Source of the DNA: CG2-30-40-21 sp043806395
GTDB lineage: Bacteria; UBA9089; CG2-30-40-21
Reading direction: 5' to 3'
Assembly (NCBI GenBank): GCA_043806395.1
Contig: JAZDHC010000043.1
Span: forward strand, 1-7,216
Length of the DNA stretch: 7,216 nt
The position numbers and the translations under genes are program-made. The notes under the pieces are model-generated. The model was not told the DNA's origin, searched no databases, and was given only the letters and a program-made list of their open reading frames with translations. Shown here piece after piece: positions 1 to 4,831 of the stretch (position 1 is its first letter; each line of letters starts with the position of its first letter).

Positions 1-186
1 CTCTCCCTCTGCTTCCTGTCCTCTTTTTACCAATGCTTCTACGATTCCATCAGCATCCTTTTTACTCACATCCCCTCTTTGAACCAATTCATTTACCACA
101 CACTCAACCTTTTCCTTAGCCATGGCAGCAATTCCAAGCCCGGAAAGAAAAATCTTTTTTGCCAATTCCAATTCATGACTGCTCAT
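1..186 (-). CDS. Phasin-like coiled-coil protein (N-terminal part, cut by window edge)
   Basis: The reading frame starts at an ATG at 186 and runs off the window at base 1, giving 62 residues without a stop. A strong GGAGGTG ribosome binding site lies 5 nt upstream. The N-terminus has a short hydrophobic stretch (about residues 12-22, IFLSGLGIAAMA), followed by charged heptad-like helix with the pattern KEKVECVVNELVQRGDVSKK. This pattern of hydrophobic start, 'K-E-K', 'L-V-x-R-G-D/E-V' and a later 'L-V-x-R-G' is typical of short phasin / polyhydroxyalkanoate-granule-associated proteins, which coat storage granules or act as coiled-coil adaptors. No PHA synthesis gene is visible nearby, so that role is inferred from the family only. 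It lies 20 nt downstream of the lipoprotein gene on the same strand, so the two are probably co-transcribed. Confidence 0.7.
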   Translation of the reverse strand, partial: MSSHELELAKKIFLSGLGIAAMAKEKVECVVNELVQRGDVSKKDADGIVEALVKRGQEAEGE

Positions 187-206
187 TATCTTCACCTCCA
201 ATGTGA

Positions 207-1277
207 TTATTCCTTATACTTTTCCGCTATATACTTTGTATTAGTTGTCATTTTTACTTTAATCTCACCCATGGTAGATGAGCCGTACATAACTGGAGCA
301 GTGACATTTATAAAGCCTTCCTTTATTATTTGCTCCTTTATCATTTTACCTTCTTTATGAGCAAAATAGGTTAAGGTATTGCCTGCTTCAGCCCCACCAA
401 CATGCATCTCTGTGGAAAACCCTTGTTGTGTTATTTTATCTGCAAACATTTCTCCAATAAGATCGGATAACTCAGGCTTTTCATCTGAGATGGTTGAAGT
501 AATAGAACCTGCCAATTTTGCACAATCATATCCATTTACTGCTTCAAACCCTTCAAACGAATTTGTATGAGTAACAGTGGATTTGACACCAATAATAGGC
601 AGAGAGGCAATGATTTGTCTCTTCCATATATCACCTTTGGTCAATTTTTCTCCTGGAAACATAGTGATGCTTTGCTGAATTATTTGTTCCATCTCATGTC
701 TCAATGCATCTCCTATCCTTAAACGAGAGGTTGCATCCATACTGAGAGAACTTGTCCTGTCATAAATATCCCTTAATAATTCATCCGTACCCTCTGTACT
801 TAAGATGCTTCCATCCCCTGTTATCTTCAGGGTTACCACCTTATCCCGCAAGACATCAGAAATGGAACAACCCTCCAGCAAGGTAGATTCCTTATTAATC
901 AGAATCTCTTCGCTTAATGGTTCAAACCTTTCCTCAATGGTTATTATCCCATCAGGTGTAACATTTTTTATATTCTTTATACAAAGTAATTCTAAATGAG
1001 TACTTATTTCATACCTCAGAGAAGACACTGGCTGGATAGTTGTAGACCCAATTGAAGATGTTACTGTACCTGTTCCGATTGGAGGGGTTACGGGAGCAGG
1101 AACACCTACAAGGATAGCAGGAAGATTGACATCAAGAACAAAGGTGTTGCTCAAAACTATTCTGTGCTTTAACACCTCGCCCTGTTTACACTTATACTCT
1201 AATTTAACCGTATTTTTAGGCAGACATCCTGCAGTACAAATGGTTAAAAACAGTAATCCTATGATTACCTTTTTCAC
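207..1277 (-). CDS. Putative secreted lipoprotein, possibly DUF6263-like
   Basis: A 356-residue protein. The N-terminus (MKKVIIGLLFLTICTAGC) is a short Lys-Lys start, a hydrophobic core and a lipobox-like TAGC with Cys18, so it is probably lipid-anchored after signal peptidase II cleavage. Thr at -3 is less usual than Leu/Val. The start codon is GTG (1277-1275), preceded 7 nt upstream by AGGTG; no in-frame ATG fits the signal peptide better. Residues about 53-85 are a low-complexity Pro/Thr/Ser/Gly/Val stretch, probably a flexible linker. The rest is a mixed beta-rich domain with phrases such as 'FPGEKLTKGDIW' (207-218) and 'VNGYDCAKL' (247-255), reminiscent of DUF6263 proteins. That assignment is from memory and tentative. 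No enzymatic motif is visible. It heads a minus-strand unit with the phasin-like gene and is divergent from pabA. Confidence 0.75.
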   Translation of the reverse strand: MKKVIIGLLFLTICTAGCLPKNTVKLEYKCKQGEVLKHRIVLSNTFVLDVNLPAILVGVPAPVTPPIGTGTVTSSIGSTTIQPVSSLRYEISTHLELLCIKNIKNVTPDGIITIEERFEPLSEEILINKESTLLEGCSISDVLRDKVVTLKITGDGSILSTEGTDELLRDIYDRTSSLSMDATSRLRIGDALRHEMEQIIQQSITMFPGEKLTKGDIWKRQIIASLPIIGVKSTVTHTNSFEGFEAVNGYDCAKLAGSITSTISDEKPELSDLIGEMFADKITQQGFSTEMHVGGAEAGNTLTYFAHKEGKMIKEQIIKEGFINVTAPVMYGSSTMGEIKVKMTTNTKYIAEKYKE

Positions 1278-1309
1278 AATTCATCACCTCATATTTAAGA
1301 TTTAGTATC

Positions 1310-1338
1310 ATTTTATCATAAATCTTTCTAAAAAGCAA
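1310..1338 (-). promoter_or_regulatory. Candidate sigma-70-type promoter for the lipoprotein gene
   Basis: On the minus strand, TTGCTT (1338-1333) is followed by a 17-nt spacer and TAAAAT (1315-1310). The -10 matches consensus at 5 of 6 positions; the -35 is weak (3 of 6). A transcript starting near 1303 would give a leader of about 25 nt carrying the AGGTG site before the GTG start. The region is very AT-rich, so chance matches are easy. Confidence 0.45.
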
Positions 1339-1361
1339 TAAAAAAATTACATAAATTTTAC

Positions 1362-1390
1362 TTGCATTTGAATTGAATTTATGTTAATCT
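1362..1390 (+). promoter_or_regulatory. Candidate weak promoter for pabA
   Basis: TTGCAT (1362-1367), a 17-nt spacer and TAATCT (1385-1390) precede pabA. Transcription would start near 1397, right at the ribosome binding site, leaving a very short leader. The -10 is poor (3 of 6), so the true start may lie elsewhere in this AT-rich gap. Confidence 0.3.
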
Positions 1391-1408
1391 AGTAACGAGG
1401 TGTTAAAC

Positions 1409-2059
1409 ATGATATTATTAATCGATAACTATGATTCTTTTACCTATAATTTAGTCCAGTACCTTGGCGAGATAGGTCTTGAAGGAGAAAATATTGCCTC
1501 TGAGCTGATTGTCAAACGGAATGACAAGATTTCTATTGATGAAATTAAACGAATGCAGCCAGATGCCATTATTATCTCACCAGGTCCATGTACCCCAAAA
1601 GAGGCTGGTATATCCGTTGCCGTGGTTAAGGAGTTTACCAGTAAAATTGCTATTCTCGGGGTATGTCTTGGACATCAAAGCATAGGCTATGCCTTTGGCG
1701 GTGACATTATTCGTGCTAAGCAGTTGATGCATGGCAAGACATCTCTTGTGCATCACGATGGTCAACGGATTTATGCCGGAATTGAAAGCCCATTTGTGGC
1801 AACAAGATACCACTCTCTAACCATTTGCAGGGAGACATTGCCTGAGTGTCTTTTCGTTACTGCATGGACAGAGGATGGAGAGATAATGGGGGTAAGACAT
1901 AAGGAATATGCCGTAGAAGGGGTACAATTCCATCCTGAATCTATTTTGACTAAGGCAGGTAAGGATTTGTTGCGCAACTTTGTCAGGGCAGCAAAGCGAA
2001 AGCAAGTAAACTCAAGTAAACTTTTGCACCCCAAAATAAGAATTGCTGGATTATGGTAA
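1409..2059 (+). CDS. pabA: Glutamine amidotransferase subunit, anthranilate/aminodeoxychorismate synthase component II
   Basis: A class I glutamine amidotransferase that releases ammonia from glutamine for a chorismate-using partner (PabB for folate, TrpE for tryptophan). With the ATG at 1409 the protein is 216 residues and opens MILLIDNYDSFTYNLVQYLG, the standard PabA/TrpG start. An in-frame GTG at 1400 would add MLN but overlaps the GAGGTG ribosome binding site (1397-1402), so the ATG is preferred. The oxyanion region is SPGP (57-60), the nucleophile elbow is GVCLGHQ with Cys86, and the triad is completed by His175 and Glu177 in FHPES. MHGKTS (107-112) is also typical. No trpE or pabB is adjacent, so PabA and TrpG cannot be told apart, and it may serve both pathways. 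A tail of about 20 residues follows FVRAAKRK (191-198) and looks longer than usual. Confidence 0.93.
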   Translation: MILLIDNYDSFTYNLVQYLGEIGLEGENIASELIVKRNDKISIDEIKRMQPDAIIISPGPCTPKEAGISVAVVKEFTSKIAILGVCLGHQSIGYAFGGDIIRAKQLMHGKTSLVHHDGQRIYAGIESPFVATRYHSLTICRETLPECLFVTAWTEDGEIMGVRHKEYAVEGVQFHPESILTKAGKDLLRNFVRAAKRKQVNSSKLLHPKIRIAGLW

Positions 2060-2067
2060 ATTTTCTA

Positions 2068-2096
2068 TTGACAAATCAGGAATTTTCTGGTATCAT
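2068..2096 (+). promoter_or_regulatory. Strong sigma-70-type promoter for the tRNA-rplU cluster
   Basis: A perfect TTGACA (2068-2073), an optimal 17-nt spacer and TATCAT (2091-2096; 5 of 6) lie just upstream of the first tRNA. The expected start near 2103 is only about 6 nt before the mature tRNA-Arg 5' end. It is the best promoter in the window and the likely driver of the tRNAs and the ribosomal protein genes. Confidence 0.85.
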
Positions 2097-2108
2097 AGAT
2101 AAATTAAT

Positions 2109-2184
2109 ACGCCCGTAGCTCAACGGATAGAGCGATGGACTTCGAATCCACAGGTTGGAGGTTCGATTCCTCTCGGGCGTACCA
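2109..2184 (+). tRNA. tRNA-Arg (anticodon TCG)
   Basis: A complete cloverleaf with encoded CCA. The acceptor ACGCCCG (2109-2115) pairs with CGGGCGT (2174-2180), including an A-T first pair; the discriminator is A2181 and CCA is 2182-2184. The D stem is GCTC/GAGC. The anticodon loop CTTCGAA (2140-2146) gives anticodon TCG at 2142-2144, reading CGA and possibly other CGN codons. The T arm GGAGG-TTCGATT-CCTCT is at 2157-2173. The outermost anticodon-stem pair (A2135/C2151) is mismatched; all else is regular. Confidence 0.95.
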
Positions 2185-2205
2185 GAAATTTTTTTCCATA
2201 AGTAT

Positions 2206-2277
2206 GCGCCTGTAGCTCAATGGATAGAGTAACGGACTCCGGATCCGTGTGTGGAGGTTCGAGTCCTCTCAGGCGCA
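2206..2277 (+). tRNA. tRNA-Arg (anticodon CCG), CCA not encoded
   Basis: The acceptor GCGCCTG (2206-2212) pairs perfectly with CAGGCGC (2270-2276), with discriminator A2277. The bases after it are CTT, so CCA must be added by a nucleotidyltransferase, unlike its two neighbours. The anticodon stem ACGGA/TCCGT is perfect around loop CTCCGGA (2237-2243), giving anticodon CCG (2239-2241), which reads CGG. The T arm is GGAGG-TTCGAGT-CCTCT. It lies 21 nt after the first tRNA-Arg and shares its D-loop pattern, suggesting related genes. Confidence 0.95.
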
Positions 2278-2295
2278 CTTAACAATATATTAAAT

Positions 2296-2371
<76 letters not shown>

Positions 2372-2406
2372 AAGAAGCACGAAATTCGAAAAGGAGATGT
2401 TGCAAG

Positions 2407-2715
2407 ATGTATGCTATTGTAGAGACAGGGGGAAAGCAGTATCAGGTTGAAAAAGGTTCAAGGATTAATGTGGAAAAGATTTCATCCTTGATAGGGGATA
2501 TGGTTGTTTTGGACCATGTGATTATGGTAAAGGATGGTGATTCAGTCCTTGTTGGGGAAAAAGTAAAAAATGCTAAAATAATGTGTAATGTTCTGGAACA
2601 AGGAAAAGAGAAAAAGATAACCATCACTAAGTTTAAGAGAAGAAAAAATTACAGAAAAAAGACTGGACACAGGCAAAGATATACCTCATTGTTAGTTACT
2701 GAACTTCAGGCATGA
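2407..2715 (+). CDS. rplU: Large ribosomal subunit protein L21 (bL21)
   Basis: A 102-residue protein (family about 100-105) opening MYAIVETGGKQYQVEKGS, a hallmark L21 start. The C-terminal signature KFKRRKNYRKKTGHRQRYT (75-93) is the RNA-binding L21 motif. L21 binds 23S rRNA in the 50S subunit. The ATG at 2407 is supported by AAGGAG at 2391-2396 (10-nt spacing). The frame stays open upstream through tRNA-Lys into the second tRNA, but those codons overlap RNA genes and are not a plausible start. The stop overlaps the prp start by 4 nt (ATGA), indicating translational coupling. Expression probably comes from the promoter upstream of the tRNAs, with the tRNAs processed off the 5' end of the mRNA. 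Confidence 0.97.
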   Translation: MYAIVETGGKQYQVEKGSRINVEKISSLIGDMVVLDHVIMVKDGDSVLVGEKVKNAKIMCNVLEQGKEKKITITKFKRRKNYRKKTGHRQRYTSLLVTELQA

Positions 2716-3029
2716 TCACCATCACCATTGTGCGTGATGATAGTCAGAAAATTATTGAGTTTTGTGTAACTGGTCATGCGGATTATACAAATAAGGGCGA
2801 TGATATTGTTTGTGCCGCAGTATCTGCTGTGGTACAGACAGCTGTTGAGGGATTAAAAAAGTATCTGCCAGAAGGGATACATGTAAAAAAGGAAAAGGGG
2901 ATATTGCATCTTTCCATTATAAAGGGAGAGAATGTCCAGGAATCATCGATTATATTAGAAACAATGCTATTGGGATTGAAAAGGATAGAGGAAAATTATC
3001 AGGAATATATACGGATTGTAATGCCTTAA
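2712..3029 (+). CDS. prp: Ribosomal-processing cysteine protease Prp (YsxB family)
   Basis: A 105-residue protein of the Prp/YsxB family. The catalytic dyad is visible: GHADY with His22 and DDIVCAAVS with Cys34, the same spacing and numbering as the characterised Staphylococcus aureus enzyme. In Firmicutes Prp removes a short N-terminal extension from L27, a step needed for ribosome assembly. The position directly after rplU is the classical one, and the start overlaps the rplU stop. The surprise is that the L27 encoded downstream has no such extension, so the substrate here is unclear. rpmA is also displaced by about 1.5 kb instead of following immediately. The ribosome binding site is weak, consistent with coupling to rplU. 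Confidence 0.92.
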   Translation: MITITIVRDDSQKIIEFCVTGHADYTNKGDDIVCAAVSAVVQTAVEGLKKYLPEGIHVKKEKGILHLSIIKGENVQESSIILETMLLGLKRIEENYQEYIRIVMP

Positions 3030-3031
3030 TG

Positions 3032-3058
3032 TAGGGGCAGACCTATGTATCTGCCCTA
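3032..3058. repeat. Small REP-like hairpin after prp
   Basis: GGGCAGA (3035-3041) and TCTGCCC (3050-3056) pair perfectly across an 8-nt loop (CCTATGTA). The outer TA/TA extends the stem past one extra G (3034). A short GC-rich imperfect palindrome starting 'GTAGGGGCAG' in an AT-rich gap resembles dispersed REP-type elements of many environmental genomes. That resemblance is from memory. There is no T-run after it, so it is a poor terminator, though it could stabilise or attenuate the mRNA. Confidence 0.6.
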
Positions 3059-3089
3059 TTGTAATAATAGTATACAAAGGAGATAAAAA

Positions 3090-3479
3090 ATGAACGAAAA
3101 TAATCTTCTCTATCTGCTTATTGTTTTATTGGTGGTTGGCACCATATTTAATTTCCTTTTAGCCTTAGCTATTTCATATCTGGCATCTGTGGTAAGGAAA
3201 AGATTTGGAAAGGATTATGCAGATAAGTATATAGAAGCTGCTGAGATTGGGGTAAGAGGATCTGAACAATACTTCCTTGCCTCATCCTCACAGGTGACTA
3301 ATAAGGATAAAAAAGACCTTGCCCTGGATATAACCAAAAAGATACTTCAAAAGGATAGTATCTTTCCCAAAACAAGGGATGATGAGGATTTGCTTTCAGA
3401 TATTATTGAGGCAATGGTGAATAAGGTTAATGAACATAAGAGAAATGGCCATGTTTCTGCAGGGCATAAGGCAGGGTAA
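3090..3479 (+). CDS. Small membrane protein with LLH-family holin-like domain
   Basis: A 129-residue protein with a strong ribosome binding site (AAAGGAG, 3076-3082, 7-nt spacing). Residues 6-34 form one hydrophobic membrane segment. A cytoplasmic-looking helical region follows: 'YADKYIEAAEIGVRGSEQYF' (43-62), 'KKDLALDITKKIL' (74-86) and 'DLLSDIIEAMVNKVNEH' (100-116). The order membrane helix, 'A-E-x-G...G-S-E-x', 'K..LA.......L' and final 'IE.MV..VN' closely matches the phage holin LLH family (Phage_holin_6_1), whose members are also found as chromosomal proteins. Lysis is not implied: no endolysin or phage gene is nearby. Its place between prp and rpmA suggests co-expression with the ribosomal genes, but its function is unknown. 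The C-terminal tail (117-129) is His/Gly/Lys-rich and probably disordered. Confidence 0.7.
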   Translation: MNENNLLYLLIVLLVVGTIFNFLLALAISYLASVVRKRFGKDYADKYIEAAEIGVRGSEQYFLASSSQVTNKDKKDLALDITKKILQKDSIFPKTRDDEDLLSDIIEAMVNKVNEHKRNGHVSAGHKAG

Positions 3480-3509
3480 AGGGCGAGGGAATGTAGAAGG
3501 GATTACAAA

Positions 3510-3857
3510 ATGATACAAAATAAAATCATACCATATAACCCAAAACTTAAAAAATCAGCAAGACAATTACGAAATAACCGGACATTGTCAGAAGTTTTGT
3601 TATGGAAAATAATCAAAAGTAAGGCAATTTGGTATGAATTTCACAGGCAAGTACCAATTGATAAATTTATGTATGAACAGAAACAAGAAACTATTTCCTG
3701 TTTCTTGAAACATAAAATAATGCCTGACACTTTTAAGAATATAGAAACAGAACCATTAATAGATATGCCTATAATCAAAAGAATAAGGGTAAAATTTAAT
3801 AAACCTGTGCCTCTTGAGTTTGAGAGTGTTGAAGATAATAGAGGTTTTATAACATAA
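3510..3857 (+). CDS. Chimeric ORF: DUF559 endonuclease N-terminal fragment joined to an unrelated tail
   Basis: A 115-residue ORF in two unlike parts. Residues 6-53 (IIPYNPKLKKSARQLRNN ... FHRQVPIDKF) match the start of DUF559 (Vsr-like) endonucleases, including 'R-T-L-S-E-V-L-L-W' and 'F-H-R-Q-x-P-I'. The family then normally continues with 'IVDFxC', a catalytic acid and 'DGxxH'. None of these is present, so nuclease activity is not expected. From Met54 (ATG at 3669) the sequence is different, ending 'IKRIRVKFNKPVPLEFESVE' (89-108). This looks like the C-terminal part of a small partner protein for the next gene, whose ATG overlaps this stop by 1 nt (TAATG). Met54 has no good ribosome binding site, whereas GAAGGG at 3497-3502 serves the full-length start. 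A recombination joint near codon 53/54 is the simplest reading. Confidence 0.6.
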   Translation: MIQNKIIPYNPKLKKSARQLRNNRTLSEVLLWKIIKSKAIWYEFHRQVPIDKFMYEQKQETISCFLKHKIMPDTFKNIETEPLIDMPIIKRIRVKFNKPVPLEFESVEDNRGFIT

Positions 3858-4411
3858 TGGAGTATCCTTGGTACGAAGAAGTATGTAATTCAACTGACAT
3901 TACTCAAGGGGATATAATAGTAAAGTGTCCTATTCCCTTGCCTGATAAGGAATTGTTTGAGTTTTTATCAGAAAATAAAGAAGAACCTGAAACATACATA
4001 AATTTAATACAAGCAGATGTTATGGTTTTGTCTCAAGCTTGTGATATTGTCAATAATAAAATAGATTCTCTTGTTGTTTGTCCTATTTGGTCGTTAAGGA
4101 AATTGATGGAAAGCAATGAGTATTTTAAGTCTTCCGAAGCAAGAGAAAGTTTGAGACAAGGAAAGGAGCCAGCATATCATTTGTTAAATGAATATTCCTC
4201 TGATAAGATAAAACTGGAATATTCAATAGTAGATTTTCATAGAATATACTCGTTACCTAAGGATTATATAAAAAATGTTGTTGAAAATATTAACAACAGA
4301 TTGCGTCTTTTACCTCCATATCGAGAGCATCTTTCGCAAGCTTTTGCAAGATATTTTATGCGAGTAGGTCTTCCTATGGATATTGATAAAAATAGGATTA
4401 AAAATATTTGA
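3857..4411 (+). CDS. Uncharacterised 184-residue protein with conserved QGD, SQxCD and LPPYREHLSQAFARYF motifs
   Basis: I do not recognise a named function. The protein is soluble, with no signal peptide or membrane segment. It has block-like motifs suggesting a real conserved family: 'TQGDIIVKCPI' (16-26), 'DVMVLSQACDI' (54-64, with Cys62), 'VVCPIWSL' (73-80), 'AYHLLNE' (106-112), 'VDFHRIYSLP' (125-134) and a striking C-terminal block 'RLRLLPPYREHLSQAFARYF' (148-167) leading to 'MRVGLP'. The repeated Cys-Pro-Ile and the Ser-Gln-x-Cys-Asp motif look like structural or active-site positions, but no catalytic role can be assigned. It starts by a 1-nt overlap with the preceding chimeric ORF, pointing to translational coupling and a partner relation with that ORF's tail. 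The codons are AT-rich and the pair interrupts the ribosomal cluster, suggesting an acquired module. Confidence 0.75.
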   Translation: MEYPWYEEVCNSTDITQGDIIVKCPIPLPDKELFEFLSENKEEPETYINLIQADVMVLSQACDIVNNKIDSLVVCPIWSLRKLMESNEYFKSSEARESLRQGKEPAYHLLNEYSSDKIKLEYSIVDFHRIYSLPKDYIKNVVENINNRLRLLPPYREHLSQAFARYFMRVGLPMDIDKNRIKNI

Positions 4412-4420
4412 GTAGAATCT

Positions 4421-4530
4421 TAACTGCTCAGGTAGATAGACTGTAGGGTAAAGAAGCAGAAACACGGAATTATTGATGTATTTCGCATCTTCCAAACTAA
4501 CAGTCTTCAGTCTAAACACCTGAGTAGTTA
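4421..4530. repeat. 110-nt inverted repeat / long hairpin upstream of rpmA
   Basis: The 25-nt arm 4422-4446 and the reverse complement of 4505-4529 agree at 20 positions. Both begin AACT-(G/A)-CTCAGGT and share TAGACTG; T4421/A4530 adds one more pair. Inside, GATG/CATC (4474-4477/4486-4489) with GGAA/TTCC just outside (4466-4469/4490-4493) can form a second stem. The element exactly fills most of the gap between the accessory 184-aa gene and rpmA. It could be a MITE-like element or a structured leader affecting rpmA; no clear target-site duplication was found. Confidence 0.65.
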
Positions 4531-4562
4531 TGATTTGTCTTTTAATCTGTGGATATATTTTC

Positions 4563-4568
4563 AGGAGG
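4563..4568 (+). promoter_or_regulatory. Ribosome binding site fixing the rpmA start
   Basis: AGGAGG lies 9 nt before the ATG at 4578. The frame is open upstream to an ATG at 4530, but that codon lies at the edge of the inverted repeat and lacks such a site. The strong site therefore supports an L27 beginning MAHKKG, without an N-terminal extension. Confidence 0.85.
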
Positions 4569-4577
4569 ATAATACTC

Positions 4578-4829
4578 ATGGCACATAAGAAAGGAATGGG
4601 AAGTTGTAAAAATGGAAGGGATAGTCATTCCCAGCGATTGGGAGTAAAAAGTCATGATGGTCAATTGATTTCAGGTGGATCAATAATTGTCAGGCAACGC
4701 GGAACAAAGTTTTTACCCGGAAAGAATGTTGGTCAAGGATCTGATGATACCCTTTATGCCAGAATCAATGGCTATGTCGCATTTGGTGCATTACGAGGGA
4801 AAAGAATCGTACATGTTGTGGCTCTTTAA
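4578..4829 (+). CDS. rpmA: Large ribosomal subunit protein L27 (bL27), no cleavable extension
   Basis: An 83-residue protein (family about 85) starting MAHKKGMGSCKNGRDSHSQR, the usual L27 N-terminus that reaches toward the peptidyl-transferase centre. GGSIIVRQRGTKFLPGKNVG (38-57) matches the conserved L27 core. Firmicutes L27 normally carries a short leader ending in a Phe-Phe/Ala cleavage site for Prp. Here the codons upstream of the ATG would read ICGYIFRRIIL, with no such site, and the AGGAGG favours the ATG at 4578. Cys9 replaces the common Thr/Ser of 'GSTKNGRDS'. It follows the accessory insert and is 2 nt from obg. Confidence 0.96.
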   Translation: MAHKKGMGSCKNGRDSHSQRLGVKSHDGQLISGGSIIVRQRGTKFLPGKNVGQGSDDTLYARINGYVAFGALRGKRIVHVVAL

Positions 4830-4831
4830 TT

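Noticed and set aside
1400..1408. GTG start for pabA at 1400
   Set aside because: It overlaps the GAGGTG ribosome binding site; the ATG at 1409 gives the canonical MILLIDNYDSF start.
2084..2188. TTTCTGGTA (2084-2092) complementary to TACCAGAAA (2180-2188)
   Set aside because: The first copy lies in the promoter, upstream of the expected transcription start, so it cannot pair in the RNA; nine bases is compatible with chance.
2185..2205. T-run after tRNA-Arg(TCG) as a terminator
   Set aside because: Seven Ts follow, but there is no hairpin other than the tRNA itself, and two more tRNAs follow closely on the same strand.
3090..3479. Prophage remnant because of the holin-like protein
   Set aside because: No other phage gene, attachment site or integrase lies nearby, and LLH-like proteins also occur outside phages.
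3669..3857. Independent short gene starting at the ATG at 3669
   Set aside because: There is no convincing ribosome binding site before this ATG; translation as part of the longer ORF is better supported, so it is described as a chimeric tail.
4530..4577. N-terminal extension of L27 starting at the ATG at 4530
   Set aside because: It has no ribosome binding site of its own and no Prp-type Phe-Phe/Ala cleavage site, and AGGAGG sits just before the ATG at 4578.
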